Source of the DNA: an uncultured Alphaproteobacteria bacterium
GTDB lineage: Bacteria; Pseudomonadota; Alphaproteobacteria; HIMB59; GCA-002718135
Direction of reading: 5' to 3'
Assembly: GCA_902562275.1 (NCBI GenBank)
Contig: CACESS010000001.1
Location: 1 to 64,000 of the forward strand
DNA length: 64,000 nucleotides
A program made the translations under genes and the position numbers. The notes under the pieces were generated by a model. That model did no database searches and was not told the origin of the DNA. It worked only from the letters and a program-made list of their open reading frames with translations. Shown piece by piece: positions 25,524-35,280 of this stretch (position 1 is its first letter; the number at the start of each line of letters is the position of its first letter).

Positions 25524-26391
25524 TTGGAAGAATATCTCTTATTTTTTGATATTTATAATTCATCAATGGAATAAAAATGAAAAGGAAAAGTGATTTAATT
25601 GTAATAAAAGATTTTTCTAATGAGTTTAAATATATTCTTTCTCTCAAATATTTTTTTTTATTAGATTTTATTTTTATACCAATACCTCTATAAACATTAG
25701 CCGCAATGAATATTCCCAGTCTAGTAGAGAGGGGTATATATTTCAAACCAGCAAAACCATTTTCATAAAACTTTTCTGACAAAGTTATTACTTTATGAAT
25801 TGCATTTGATATTTTTTCATCATTTTCTGAAGTAAATTTATTTAGATTGTTTAAGTCTTTTAAAGAAATATTAGGTATCCAACTAGCTGGTAAATATATT
25901 CTTTTAATTTTTGAGTCTTCATAAACATCGCGTGCTATATTTGTTAATTGCATACCAATTCCTAAATCAATTGCAGATTTTGATGCTTTTTTATGTTTTA
26001 CTCCTATAATTTTAGACATCATTAAACCAACAGTCCCAGCAACATGGTAAGAGTATTTTATAAGCTCCTCCTTATTTTGAATTCTAATATTCTTCTGATC
26101 CAAAATTAATCCGTCAATTAAATCGATAAGAATAGCATTATTAATGTTATTTTTTTTTAAAAAAACATTTACCTTATTATTTTTATTATTTTTAATTTCC
26201 TCAATTGAGTTTTTAAGATAGTTAGATTGGTCTTGACTATGCTTATCAGCAATATCATCAAAATATCTACAAATTGAATATAGAATACCAGCATTTTTTT
26301 TTGAACTTTTTGGTAAAAAAAAACTTGCCCAATAAAAACTTTTACCTTCTCTTTTAAGGTCGGTCGACGAATTTAGTTCTAAATCAATCAT
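25510..26391 (-). CDS. crtB: Phytoene synthase
   Basis: 293 aa. It condenses two geranylgeranyl diphosphates to phytoene. 'SFYWASFFLP' at the N-terminus, the first Asp-rich motif 'YFDDIAD' near residue 43, and the second 'LTNIARDVYEDSK' near 150 bind the diphosphate through magnesium. It lies 2 bp after crtI in the carotenoid operon. Confidence 0.92.
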   Translation of the reverse strand: MIDLELNSSTDLKREGKSFYWASFFLPKSSKKNAGILYSICRYFDDIADKHSQDQSNYLKNSIEEIKNNKNNKVNVFLKKNNINNAILIDLIDGLILDQKNIRIQNKEELIKYSYHVAGTVGLMMSKIIGVKHKKASKSAIDLGIGMQLTNIARDVYEDSKIKRIYLPASWIPNISLKDLNNLNKFTSENDEKISNAIHKVITLSEKFYENGFAGLKYIPLSTRLGIFIAANVYRGIGIKIKSNKKKYLRERIYLNSLEKSFITIKSLFLFIFIPLMNYKYQKIRDILPNENL

Positions 26392-26393
26392 TG

Positions 26394-27869
26394 TTATTTT
26401 AGTTCAGATTTGATGATATTTTCAACAACTTTAGCTGAGGAAAGAACACCTGGTATTCCAGCCCCTGGATGAGAGCCTGCTGCAGAAAAATATAAATTTT
26501 TAATTTTTTTATCTTTGTTGTGATATCTAAACCAAGCTGACTGTGTAAAAATTGGGGCTATAGAAAATCCTGCTCCGTGCATAGAATTGTAATCGTTTTT
26601 AAAATCTTTAGGGTTCATCCAAAAAACATCTGTAATACTCTTTTCTAAATCTGGCATAATTGTTTGTGATAATTCTTTAACTATCTTATTTTTAAGGTTT
26701 TCTGATTCAACATCCCAATCAATTTTGCCTTGTAAATTGGGTACTGGGCATAGAACATAAAAACTATCACATCCTTCTGGAGCAAACGATTTATCAGTTG
26801 CGGTAGGTCTATGAATATATAAAGAAAAATCTTCAGATAATATTTTATTTTTAAATATATCATGAAGTAAAGATTTAAATCTTTCAGTCATCCAAATAGT
26901 ATGATGAGCAACTTTATGGTATTGTTTTTTCGTACCAAAGAAAAGAACAAAAAGCCCCATTGAATACAATAAATTTTTTTCTTTTAATACAGGTCTTGTT
27001 AAATTTTGTTTTTTTAAAAGTTTGGAGTAAACCATGGGTGGATCAGCATTACAAACAACCAGATCTATATTAGAAATCTCTTCATTGTTTGTTAATATTT
27101 TTGTTATCCTATTATTTTCAACAATAAATTCTTTTGCCTCTGTATTTGTTTTTATTTTAATACCACAATCAATCATTAATTGTTTTAGTTCAGATACGAT
27201 TTTACCAGTTCCACCCATACAAAAAAATACGCCCCATTTTCTCTCTAAATAATGAATCAAAGCGTAAATAGATGTTGTTGTGTGTGGATCACCTCCAACT
27301 AAAAGTGGGTGAATTGAAAATGCTTTTCTAAGATATGGATTTTTTAGATAACTATTTACAAGTTGAGATACTGTGAAATAACTTTTTAAAATAATTAAAT
27401 TAGGAATAACGCCTAACATTTTAAAAAAAGAAATAAATGGTTTGTCAGCTAATTGTGTGAACCCTACATCAAAAATTTTTTTTGATTGATTTAAGAGTTT
27501 AGAATATCCTTTGATGTCTCTATTATCATATTTGCTTATTTCGTTATTTGTCTTTTCGATAGTAGAACAATAATCAAAAGTTTTACCATCATGAAAATAA
27601 TATCTATACCAGGGCTCAAGAGGAACAAAACTCAAATAATCTTCTCTTTTTTTTCCAAATAGACTAAATAATTCATCAAAAAGAAATGGTGCTGTTATAA
27701 CTGTTGGTCCAGCATCATGTTTAAAACCATTCACTTCAAAAACTCTTGCTCTTCCTCCAAGCTCGTCTAGTTTTTCAATAATTGTTGTATCATAGCCTAA
27801 TTTTTTTAGTCTTAGACTAATCGCAATACCTCCAAAACCACTTCCTATAACTACTGCTTTTTTTCCCAT
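26394..27869 (-). CDS. crtI: Phytoene desaturase
   Basis: 491 aa. It desaturates phytoene to lycopene using FAD. The N-terminal 'AVVIGSGFGGIAISLRL' is the FAD-binding fold, followed by 'ELGGRARVFEVNGFKHDAGPTVIT' split over residues 41-64, and the C-terminal 'AAGSHPGAGIPGVLSSA' is the family signature. It is the first gene of the retinal operon, divergent from the ProX-like gene across about 57 bp that must hold both promoters. crtE is not adjacent. Confidence 0.95.
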   Translation of the reverse strand: MGKKAVVIGSGFGGIAISLRLKKLGYDTTIIEKLDELGGRARVFEVNGFKHDAGPTVITAPFLFDELFSLFGKKREDYLSFVPLEPWYRYYFHDGKTFDYCSTIEKTNNEISKYDNRDIKGYSKLLNQSKKIFDVGFTQLADKPFISFFKMLGVIPNLIILKSYFTVSQLVNSYLKNPYLRKAFSIHPLLVGGDPHTTTSIYALIHYLERKWGVFFCMGGTGKIVSELKQLMIDCGIKIKTNTEAKEFIVENNRITKILTNNEEISNIDLVVCNADPPMVYSKLLKKQNLTRPVLKEKNLLYSMGLFVLFFGTKKQYHKVAHHTIWMTERFKSLLHDIFKNKILSEDFSLYIHRPTATDKSFAPEGCDSFYVLCPVPNLQGKIDWDVESENLKNKIVKELSQTIMPDLEKSITDVFWMNPKDFKNDYNSMHGAGFSIAPIFTQSAWFRYHNKDKKIKNLYFSAAGSHPGAGIPGVLSSAKVVENIIKSELK

Positions 27870-27926
27870 TGTTAATTTTGTAATTGTATTTAAATACCTT
27901 ATTTCTTAATAAATATAATATTATTT

Positions 27927-28439
27927 ATGCTTACAAAGACAGATTTATTTGAATTACTTAGTATAAAAAATAAAGATTTTCAAATACATGATCATGATCC
28001 TTTATTTACAGTTGAAGATTCTGAAAATCTAAGAGGTGAAATTAAAGGATCGCATACAAAAAATTTATTTTTAAAAAATAAAAAGAATAATTTTTTTCTT
28101 TTTAGTTGTGATGAAAATGCAAAGGTTGATTTAAAGCAATTTTCTAAATCTATCGATGCTAAAAATTTATCATTTGCAAATGCTGAATATTTAAAGCAGT
28201 TTTTAGGTATAAGGCCAGGATCAGTCTCACCATTTGCCCTTCTTAATGACAAAGATAATGTTGTTAAGTTTTACTTAGATGAAAAACTTTTTAACAGTGA
28301 ATTAATTAACTTCCACCCTCTAATTAATACAACAACTATAAGTATAAAAACTTCAGAATTTATAAACTTCCTGCTTGAAAATAATAAAAAAATTCATATT
28401 TTTTCTTTAGATAGTTATAGTATAGTCAAATCTTTATGA
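27927..28439 (+). CDS. YbaK/ProX-type aminoacyl-tRNA deacylase
   Basis: 170 aa. The fold is marked by 'HTKNLFLKNKK', with Lys for the tRNA terminal adenosine, 'LGIRPGSVSPFALLND', and a C-terminal 'NFHPLINTTTISI' block, as in ProXp-ala/PrdX proteins that hydrolyse Ala-tRNA(Pro). It is a trans-editing quality-control factor in translation. It overlaps the next gene by 4 bp (ATGA). Confidence 0.85.
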   Translation: MLTKTDLFELLSIKNKDFQIHDHDPLFTVEDSENLRGEIKGSHTKNLFLKNKKNNFFLFSCDENAKVDLKQFSKSIDAKNLSFANAEYLKQFLGIRPGSVSPFALLNDKDNVVKFYLDEKLFNSELINFHPLINTTTISIKTSEFINFLLENNKKIHIFSLDSYSIVKSL

Positions 28440-29302
28440 GTCAAAATTCTAATATTATTGATGTTACAGAAACAGAGTTTAATGATCAGGTTATTGAGGC
28501 AAGTGAAAGTAAACTAATTGTTGTTGATTTTTGGGCTCCTTGGTGTGGACCTTGTAAGCAATTAACACCAATTTTAGAAAAAATAATATCAAAATCAGGG
28601 GATAAAATCACCTTAGTAAAAATTAATATTGATGAAAATCAGCAAATTGCTGCGCAATTAAGAATTCAATCAATTCCTACAGTTTATGCATTTAAAGATA
28701 AGCAAATTGTTAATGCATTTCAGGGAGTTATTCCTGATGGTCAGATTATCGAATTTATTGAAAAATGCTTAGGATCTAAAATTAATGAAGACTTCACTGA
28801 ATTTTATAATGAAATAGAAAGTGCCATGGCTGAAAATAAGTATGAAGAAACTAAAGACACTCTTCTAGAATTTATTTCTAAAAACTCTGATGAAATTAAA
28901 GGTATTTGTTTTTATTTAGAGTGTTTGATAGAGCTTAAACAATTTGAAGAGGTTGAAGTGTTCATAAGCTCATTAGAAAAAGATGTGCAAGAAAAGGATG
29001 AACTTAAACAGGTTTTAAAAAAAATGGAAATTGTGAAAAATAACTCATCCGGACCAAATATAAATGAGCTACTTGATAAGCTTGAGAATGAACCGAATAA
29101 TATCGATTTAATTTTAGAAATATCTGATAAATATTTTTCAATGAAAGAATATGAAAATGGAATGGATTTGCTTCTAAAAAATTATCCAAAAAATAAAGAT
29201 AGTATAAAAAATAAGATGGTAGAATTTTTTGGTGTACTTGGAAATACTGATCAAGTTACTATTCAATATAGAAAAAAACTTTCACAGTTAATATTTTCCT
29301 AA
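28436..29302 (+). CDS. Thioredoxin-TPR chaperone-like protein (YbbN/CnoX type)
   Basis: 288 aa. The N-terminal ~110 residues are a thioredoxin domain with the redox-active 'WCGPC' near residue 36 and 'SIPTVYAF' cis-proline loop. The rest is a helical TPR-like region. This fusion matches the YbbN/CnoX family, which protects proteins under oxidative stress. Unlike E. coli CnoX, which lacks the second Cys, this one keeps a complete CxxC. It is in an operon with the LON-domain gene, a usual alphaproteobacterial pair. Confidence 0.88.
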   Translation: MSQNSNIIDVTETEFNDQVIEASESKLIVVDFWAPWCGPCKQLTPILEKIISKSGDKITLVKINIDENQQIAAQLRIQSIPTVYAFKDKQIVNAFQGVIPDGQIIEFIEKCLGSKINEDFTEFYNEIESAMAENKYEETKDTLLEFISKNSDEIKGICFYLECLIELKQFEEVEVFISSLEKDVQEKDELKQVLKKMEIVKNNSSGPNINELLDKLENEPNNIDLILEISDKYFSMKEYENGMDLLLKNYPKNKDSIKNKMVEFFGVLGNTDQVTIQYRKKLSQLIFS

Positions 29303-29303
29303 C

Positions 29304-29897
29304 ATGGAAATCCCTATTTTTCCTTTGAACGGCGCCGTGCTTTTTCCAGGAACAAGCTTGCCTCTGAATATATTTGAAAAGAGATATATTCAGATGGTGG
29401 ACTACGCTCTTTCAAAAGAAAGGTGTATAGGCATGATACAATCTGATGGAAAAAATAAACTCTATAATATCGGTTGTATTGGAAAAATTCATAGTTTTAG
29501 TGAAACTACAGACGGACGATATTTAATTAGTCTGCAAGGTACTAATTGTTTTAAAGTTAAGAAAGAATTAGAAAAAAATTATAAGTTTAGGTTGGTTGAA
29601 GCTGAAATGTTGGATTTTGAGGAAGATAAAAACATTATAAATGAAAAACAAAAAAATAATCTTTTAGATAAATATAGCCAATATATTAAAGTCAAAAAAA
29701 TTAACTTAAACATAGAAGAGATTCAAAATATAGACTTTAATCAAATTATTAAGTTTATAGCAATGATATCACCTTTTAGTGATATTGAAAAACAGGTTCT
29801 TTTGGAAACAAAAAATTTAAGCGATTTTTATAAAAAACTTCATTCAATTTTAGAGCTTGAGATCGTTGAAGATAATAATAGCAAAACTATTAATTAA
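29304..29897 (+). CDS. LON substrate-binding-domain protein
   Basis: 197 aa. 'IPIFPLNGAVLFPGTSLPLNIFEKRY' is split over residues 3-28, the hallmark start of the LON N-terminal domain, here without ATPase or protease parts. Such free-standing proteins are common in alphaproteobacteria; their role is unclear, perhaps in protein quality control. It lies 1 bp after the thioredoxin-TPR gene and overlaps the end of the convergent UbiH-like gene by 8 bp. Confidence 0.85.
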   Translation: MEIPIFPLNGAVLFPGTSLPLNIFEKRYIQMVDYALSKERCIGMIQSDGKNKLYNIGCIGKIHSFSETTDGRYLISLQGTNCFKVKKELEKNYKFRLVEAEMLDFEEDKNIINEKQKNNLLDKYSQYIKVKKINLNIEEIQNIDFNQIIKFIAMISPFSDIEKQVLLETKNLSDFYKKLHSILELEIVEDNNSKTIN

Positions 29898-31071
29898 CAC
29901 CCATAGCAAAATCACTTATCTGATTTTTTAATTTTTTACTTTTCTCTATTAAATTGATAGCTGAAAATCTTGCATGATTAAAAATTGTATTGTCTAATTT
30001 AAAGACACTGTCAACTTTATCAGTGATTTGAAACAGCCTATAAGCTTTGAAAAAATTATCTTTCTGAAATTCTTTACAAAATACTTCATCTCCTAATTCC
30101 AAACCTAGAGAGTTATATTTTTTAACAAGATTATATATACTTTCTACATCTTGCATGCCTAGATTCCATCCTTGTCCTGCAATTGGATGAAATGAGTGGG
30201 CTGAATCACCTAAATAAATAATTCTATTCTCAAAAAATTTTGAGTTTAAATGAGCTTTTAAAGGAAAGGTTTGTTTGGTGATTATTTTTTTTATCTCACC
30301 TACACTTCCCTGTATCTTTTCATTTAGAATGGAAATAATATTATTATCATCTAAAGAAAGTAAAGAGTTTATAAATTCATTAGTGTTTGTCCAAACAATG
30401 GAACTTTGAAACTGATTTTTATTTTTTTGCATTGGCAGGATTGCAAGAGGTCCGTTTTTAAAGAAGAACTCGTATGCAGTGTTATTGTGATTCTTTGAGT
30501 GATAAAAATTTATTACAATTGCTTTTTTTTTATAGTCTTTTCTATAAATTGGTGTTTTAAAAATTTTTCTTATAGAACTATTTTTCCCATCACACGCAAA
30601 TAGAATATTTGTATTAACTAAGAAATTATTTTGTTTAGTTGTGATCCTGTCGCCTAGATAAAAAATATCTTTAACAGAAACATTGTTAAAAATTTCTACA
30701 TTTTTTTGATTTTGTAATTTTTTATATAAGCAATCAAGTATAAACTCGTTTTTAACTATATATCCAAGATTGGATTTTCTTCTTTGGTTGTCAAAATAAA
30801 TTTTGTTTGATTGATTTCTGTCTATTATCTGAATATTCTTTATCGGTTCAGCGTATTTACCAATTTCATTCCAAATATTTATTTCTTCGAGAAATTTTTT
30901 CGTACCCTCTGAAATTGCTGTTGTTCTTTTGTCTAAAATATTTTTATGATTAAATTTAGTATTTTTCTCTAAAACTACTACTTTATTGCCAAGTTTGGAA
31001 AGTGAATATGCTGTAATAGCCCCTATCAAACCTCCTCCTATAATATTGATGTTAGATTGAATTTCTTTCAT
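29890..31071 (-). CDS. UbiH/UbiF/VisC-type FAD-dependent hydroxylase
   Basis: 393 aa. The N-terminal 'NIIGGGLIGAITAYSLSKLG' binds the ADP of FAD, and 'YLGDSAHSFHPIAGQGWNLG' near residue 285 is the second FAD motif (GDAAH-type) of ubiquinone-synthesis hydroxylases. It likely hydroxylates the ring of a ubiquinone precursor; which position cannot be told from the sequence. It is divergent from ftsK. Confidence 0.85.
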   Translation of the reverse strand: MKEIQSNINIIGGGLIGAITAYSLSKLGNKVVVLEKNTKFNHKNILDKRTTAISEGTKKFLEEINIWNEIGKYAEPIKNIQIIDRNQSNKIYFDNQRRKSNLGYIVKNEFILDCLYKKLQNQKNVEIFNNVSVKDIFYLGDRITTKQNNFLVNTNILFACDGKNSSIRKIFKTPIYRKDYKKKAIVINFYHSKNHNNTAYEFFFKNGPLAILPMQKNKNQFQSSIVWTNTNEFINSLLSLDDNNIISILNEKIQGSVGEIKKIITKQTFPLKAHLNSKFFENRIIYLGDSAHSFHPIAGQGWNLGMQDVESIYNLVKKYNSLGLELGDEVFCKEFQKDNFFKAYRLFQITDKVDSVFKLDNTIFNHARFSAINLIEKSKKLKNQISDFAMGVN

Positions 31072-31118
31072 AATTTTCTTCGAATTACCATAATCTAAAT
31101 GTATTACAATCTAACTAT

Positions 31119-33353
31119 ATGTTCAAGTATGGTTCAATTAGAAATTTTATTGTTAAATTTTTAGTAGGAATAATTTTATTTGGATTTGGCCTAATTTATT
31201 TTGCCAGTCTTTACTCATACTCAGCAAATGACCCAGGTTTTAATCAATTAAATAACAATATTAATGAAAGCGATATTGAAAATCTTATAGGTATTTTTGG
31301 TGCTTATTTATCAAGCTATTCATTAATTTTTATTGGAACACTAAGTTATATTTTGGTGTTTTTTATAATTCTAGAAGGTGGTAAATTATTTTTAGGTATT
31401 ACTAGCAGGTTTATAATTTTGAAATTTATATCGAACCTGTCAGGAATAATTCTTATTAATATTTCCATAAAATCAGTTGATATAACCTTCTTAAAAACAG
31501 GTTTAGTTTCACAGTTCCTAATCGATTTATTTACAAATATAAATTTAAATCTTCTAGAAAATATTTTTATTTATTTTATTATAAATTTTTTATTTTTAGC
31601 ATTTGGTGTAGTTTTAATATTTTTATCTTTTGGAATAAATTTTTCTTGGATAAATAAATTATTTTCATTCTTAAAAGTTTTTAAATATTTTAAATTTTTA
31701 TTTTCTGTATTTGGTTTACTTAGATATATAAATTTTAGAAAAAAAATTACAAAAAAAACACTGAGAAGTGAGCCAACAATTAAGAAAAGAAATTATGTTA
31801 ATTTAAGCAAAAAAAATAATAATAATCATAAAGCTAATAAACAACTTGAGCTAGATAATTTTAGCTTTAGCCTTCCATCTAAAAATCTACTTTCGAAATC
31901 AAATTTAAAAAATAATAAAAATAGAGAATTGGAAAAAATAAACACTGATGCTGCTATTAAGTTAGAAAGAACATTGTCTGAATATGGTGTTGAAGGAAAA
32001 ATAGTTGGCTTTAGTAGTGGTCCAATTGTAACTTTGTTTGAGTTTATTCCAAATGCAGGAATAAAATCTAGTAAAGTAATAGGTTTGTCTGATGATATTG
32101 CTAGAGCAATGTCTTCTATTTCTGCTAGAATTTCAACTCAACCTGGCAAGACAAGCTTAGGTATCGAAATACCAAATACTAAAAGAGATAGCGTGTTATT
32201 TGGTGATTTAATTGAAGAAGACGAATTTGAAATTGAAAATGATTCTCTTACTCTTGCATTGGGAAAAGATATATCGGGCAAAAGTATTTTTGCAAATTTA
32301 GAACGAATGCCCCATCTCTTAATTGCAGGTACAACTGGCTCTGGTAAATCAGTAGGTATAAACACCATGATACTGAGTATACTTTATAAATTCAAACCTA
32401 ATGAATGTAAGCTAATTTTAATAGATCCTAAAATGTTAGAATTAAGCATTTATGAAGACATTCCTCATTTATTGACGCCTGTTGTAACTGATCCAAAAAA
32501 GGCAGTCTTTGCTCTTAAATGGGTGGTTAGAGAAATGGAAAATAGATATAAGTTAATGAGCTCATTAAATGTAAAAAATATTGATTCTTATAATGATAAA
32601 GTTTTAAAAACTATTTCGTCTGGAAGAAAACTTTTTAGGGAGGTTCAAACTGGTATAGATGATGATACAAGGATGCCAATTATTGAAAAACAAGAAATTC
32701 TTCTTGAAAAAATGCCCTTTATTGTTGTGGTGATTGATGAAATGGCGGATTTAATGATGGTGGCTGGAAAAGAAGTTGAGTCATTAGTTCAAAGATTAGC
32801 ACAAATGGCAAGGGCATCTGGGATTCACTTAATTACAGCCACACAAAGACCTAGTGTTGACGTAATTACAGGAACAATAAAAGCAAATTTTCCTAGTCGT
32901 ATTAGTTATAAAGTATCAAGTAAATTTGATAGCAGGACAATACTTAACGAAATGGGTGCAGAACAATTATTGGGCAGTGGTGACATGTTGTTTTTAGAAA
33001 ATGGCGGTATAATAAAGAGATTACATGGTGGTTTTGTGTCAGAAAATGAAGTTGAAAAAGTTGTTAATTATATAAAACAACAGGCTACATTTGATTATAA
33101 AAAAGAAATTTCATTAGCAGAAGAAGAACTAAGTATTTCAAATTCGGATGATTTAATTTCAAATAATAATGATGATCTATATGGTAAGGCGGTTGATATA
33201 GTTATTAAACAACAAAAAGTTTCAACAAGCTATATTCAAAGATATCTTCAGATCGGTTATAATAGAGCTGCAAGAATAGTAGAGAAGATGGAAGAAGATG
33301 GAATTATAAGCGAAGCAAATAACGCAGGTAAAAGACATGTTCTTAAAAAATGA
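31119..33353 (+). CDS. ftsK: DNA translocase FtsK
   Basis: 744 aa. About four membrane segments lie in the N-terminal ~195 residues, then a short linker, then the motor: Walker A 'AGTTGSGKSVG' near residue 402 and Walker B 'VVVIDEMADLMMV' near 545. The C-terminal gamma winged helix ('SYIQRYLQIGYNRAARIVEKM') reads KOPS sites. FtsK pumps DNA at the septum and activates XerCD at dif. Its linker is short compared with E. coli, as in many alphaproteobacteria. It overlaps lolA by 17 bp. Confidence 0.95.
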   Translation: MFKYGSIRNFIVKFLVGIILFGFGLIYFASLYSYSANDPGFNQLNNNINESDIENLIGIFGAYLSSYSLIFIGTLSYILVFFIILEGGKLFLGITSRFIILKFISNLSGIILINISIKSVDITFLKTGLVSQFLIDLFTNINLNLLENIFIYFIINFLFLAFGVVLIFLSFGINFSWINKLFSFLKVFKYFKFLFSVFGLLRYINFRKKITKKTLRSEPTIKKRNYVNLSKKNNNNHKANKQLELDNFSFSLPSKNLLSKSNLKNNKNRELEKINTDAAIKLERTLSEYGVEGKIVGFSSGPIVTLFEFIPNAGIKSSKVIGLSDDIARAMSSISARISTQPGKTSLGIEIPNTKRDSVLFGDLIEEDEFEIENDSLTLALGKDISGKSIFANLERMPHLLIAGTTGSGKSVGINTMILSILYKFKPNECKLILIDPKMLELSIYEDIPHLLTPVVTDPKKAVFALKWVVREMENRYKLMSSLNVKNIDSYNDKVLKTISSGRKLFREVQTGIDDDTRMPIIEKQEILLEKMPFIVVVIDEMADLMMVAGKEVESLVQRLAQMARASGIHLITATQRPSVDVITGTIKANFPSRISYKVSSKFDSRTILNEMGAEQLLGSGDMLFLENGGIIKRLHGGFVSENEVEKVVNYIKQQATFDYKKEISLAEEELSISNSDDLISNNNDDLYGKAVDIVIKQQKVSTSYIQRYLQIGYNRAARIVEKMEEDGIISEANNAGKRHVLKK

Positions 33354-33933
33354 AAAGTATTTATTATTTATATTAGTAATTTTTTTTTATTTTTTTACCT
33401 TTAAAGCATATTCAGCCTCTGAAGACAAAGAAGATGTATTAAATTATTTAAGTTCACTCAGTGATTTTTCTGCTTCATTCCTACAAAGTGATGGGGAAAA
33501 CTTAAGTGAAGGCATGGTATATATAGGTAAAAAAAGGGTCAGGGCTGAATATTTTTTACCAACAAAAATTCTAATAATTTTAGATGAAAATAAGGCGATG
33601 TATTATGATTATACGCTTGAAGAGGATGAGTTTTTTAATCCAAAAAATACTAATGCTTGGTTCTTTTATGACATATTTAGAAACCCTTATTTTTTTGAAG
33701 ATGGAAAGGTAGAAGTAAAGAATAATGAGTTATTATTAGAAAAAAAAGGAATTGATAATGAAGAAAAAAATTTTGTTATAAGAGTATTTTTTGAAAAACA
33801 GCCATTGATATTAAGGAGAATAGATGTGGTAATTAATGATGATATTCTTAAACTGTCTATTTATAATCATAGTTACAATGAAGTTTTTGATAAAAATTTT
33901 TTTAAACTTATCAATCCTAATTTTTTAAATTAA
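33337..33933 (+). CDS. lolA: Outer-membrane lipoprotein carrier LolA
   Basis: 198 aa. An N-terminal signal peptide (hydrophobic residues ~8-22, cut after 'AYSA') leads to a periplasmic protein with 'DFSASFLQ', 'EGMVYIGKKRVRAEY' and 'AMYYDY' segments typical of LolA. It carries lipoproteins from LolCDE to the outer membrane. The pairing with ftsK is common in proteobacteria. Its end overlaps the convergent regulator-like gene by 4 bp. Confidence 0.85.
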   Translation: MFLKNEKYLLFILVIFFYFFTFKAYSASEDKEDVLNYLSSLSDFSASFLQSDGENLSEGMVYIGKKRVRAEYFLPTKILIILDENKAMYYDYTLEEDEFFNPKNTNAWFFYDIFRNPYFFEDGKVEVKNNELLLEKKGIDNEEKNFVIRVFFEKQPLILRRIDVVINDDILKLSIYNHSYNEVFDKNFFKLINPNFLN

Positions 33934-34523
33934 GTAGTAATTAAAAGCTTTTCATTTTTGGTTTGAATTTTTACTTTTGTTTTTATGGTGTTCATTTTTT
34001 TTCTTATTCTTGAAAGATGGCTTTCAAGAGAATTAGTTTCAATATTTGATTTAATATTTAAAATATTTTCTTTAATAAAATTTTTACTTGTTTCTTTCTT
34101 CCTAATTAAATAAGTTAAGATCTCTAACTCTATTTTGGTTAGGTAGCAAAAATTATCATTATCAAGATTTGTAAGTTTTTCATTATAAAGAGATAAATCG
34201 TGAAACTGAACTTTTAAACTTTGAACAAAGTGCTCAATTCTATTTTTTAAATGGTTTATATGGAGTGGACCATTTAATATGTTTGATTTATTATTGTAAT
34301 TTAAGTTTTTCAAATTAGAAATTACTAAACAGTTATCACTTAACTTTCCAAAGTCTATTAAATTAGTATCATTATCATTGATAATAATAATGTTTGCTTG
34401 AGATGTTTGTAACTTATCTTTTATTACATCTAATTTCATAATAGTTAATTCGTAACCAGAAAGAAGAGAGAATAAAAAATTTTTAATATTGTTATTACAA
34501 AATATATTTAGTCCGTTTTTCAT
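33930..34523 (-). CDS. OmpR-type winged-helix protein with degenerate receiver-like N-terminus
   Basis: 197 aa. The C-terminal ~90 residues, with 'LTKIELEILTYLI', a helix, and 'SLESHLSRIRKKM', match the OmpR/PhoB DNA-binding domain. The N-terminal ~110 residues have the strand pattern of a receiver ('ANIIIINDND') but I do not see a clear phosphoacceptor Asp with the Thr/Ser and Lys positions. No histidine kinase lies nearby. It may act as an orphan or phosphorylation-independent regulator. It overlaps yggS by 4 bp. Confidence 0.7.
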   Translation of the reverse strand: MKNGLNIFCNNNIKNFLFSLLSGYELTIMKLDVIKDKLQTSQANIIIINDNDTNLIDFGKLSDNCLVISNLKNLNYNNKSNILNGPLHINHLKNRIEHFVQSLKVQFHDLSLYNEKLTNLDNDNFCYLTKIELEILTYLIRKKETSKNFIKENILNIKSNIETNSLESHLSRIRKKMNTIKTKVKIQTKNEKLLITT

Positions 34524-35158
34524 AATCTTTTTCCAAACAAAATTGTACCAAGCCTAATATATGAGGGATTAAATTTTAGTGCTTTTTCATAGTCATCACT
34601 CATTCCAATACTTAATTCATCTATTTTATTTTCATTTGCAAGAACTTGTAATTTATTAAAATGATAGGTCGGGTCATCATCTATTGGTGGTATGCACATT
34701 AAGCCGATGATAGGTAATTTCATTTCTTGCCTTAAAAAAAACAAAAAATCCTTAATTTCTTCTGGGAAGATACCGCTTTTTGTTTTTTCTTTTCCTGTGT
34801 TTACTTGAAGAAAAATTTTTTTATTTACTAATAATTCGCTATATTTTGAGAACTCTCTTGCTATTTTTTCTCTATCTAAAGTATGGAATACATCAAAAAG
34901 CTTGATTGCTGTCTTTACTTTATTTGATTGTAAAGGCCCAGTTAAGTGCAGTTCTATTTTTGTATTGTCCTGCTTTAGTTTTTGAAATTTTTCTTGGGCT
35001 TCTTGCACCCTATTTTCACCAAAAATATATACTCCAGCATTAACTGCCTCCAAAACACTATTAAGTGGATGATTTTTGGATATAGCTACTATTTTAGCAG
35101 GATTACTTGTTTTTTTTAAAAAATCATTGATTTCTGCGTATTTTTTAATATTAAACAT
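34520..35158 (-). CDS. yggS: PLP-homeostasis protein YggS/PLPBP
   Basis: 212 aa. It binds pyridoxal phosphate and buffers its supply. 'VAISKNHP' near residue 25 has the PLP-binding Lys, 'FGENRVQEAQEK' near 47, 'LHLTGPLQSNK' near 76, 'IFLQVNTGKEKTKSG' and 'LSIGMSDDYEKAL' complete the family pattern. It is slightly shorter than usual at the N-terminus. Confidence 0.93.
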   Translation of the reverse strand: MFNIKKYAEINDFLKKTSNPAKIVAISKNHPLNSVLEAVNAGVYIFGENRVQEAQEKFQKLKQDNTKIELHLTGPLQSNKVKTAIKLFDVFHTLDREKIAREFSKYSELLVNKKIFLQVNTGKEKTKSGIFPEEIKDFLFFLRQEMKLPIIGLMCIPPIDDDPTYHFNKLQVLANENKIDELSIGMSDDYEKALKFNPSYIRLGTILFGKRL

Positions 35159-35257
35159 AATTTATGATGTTGTAAAAAAACAACATAGATTCAAAAAATA
35201 TACTAAAATATTATGCTTTTTTTGTAATTTATTCAATTTTTAATTATTAAACTCATC

Positions 35258-35280
35258 AATACAAGTTTGTTTCTTGTATT
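35258..35280 (+). promoter_or_regulatory. Perfect 8-bp inverted repeat in porin leader
   Basis: AATACAAG (35258-35265), a 7-nt spacer, then CTTGTATT (35273-35280). In RNA it forms a hairpin in the 5' leader of the porin gene; in DNA it could be an operator. It abuts the palindrome at 35280-35297. Confidence 0.5.

Noticed and set aside
23621-27869. A proteorhodopsin gene near the carotenoid operon
   Set aside because: No seven-helix protein with a retinal-binding Lys motif is present on either side within the window.
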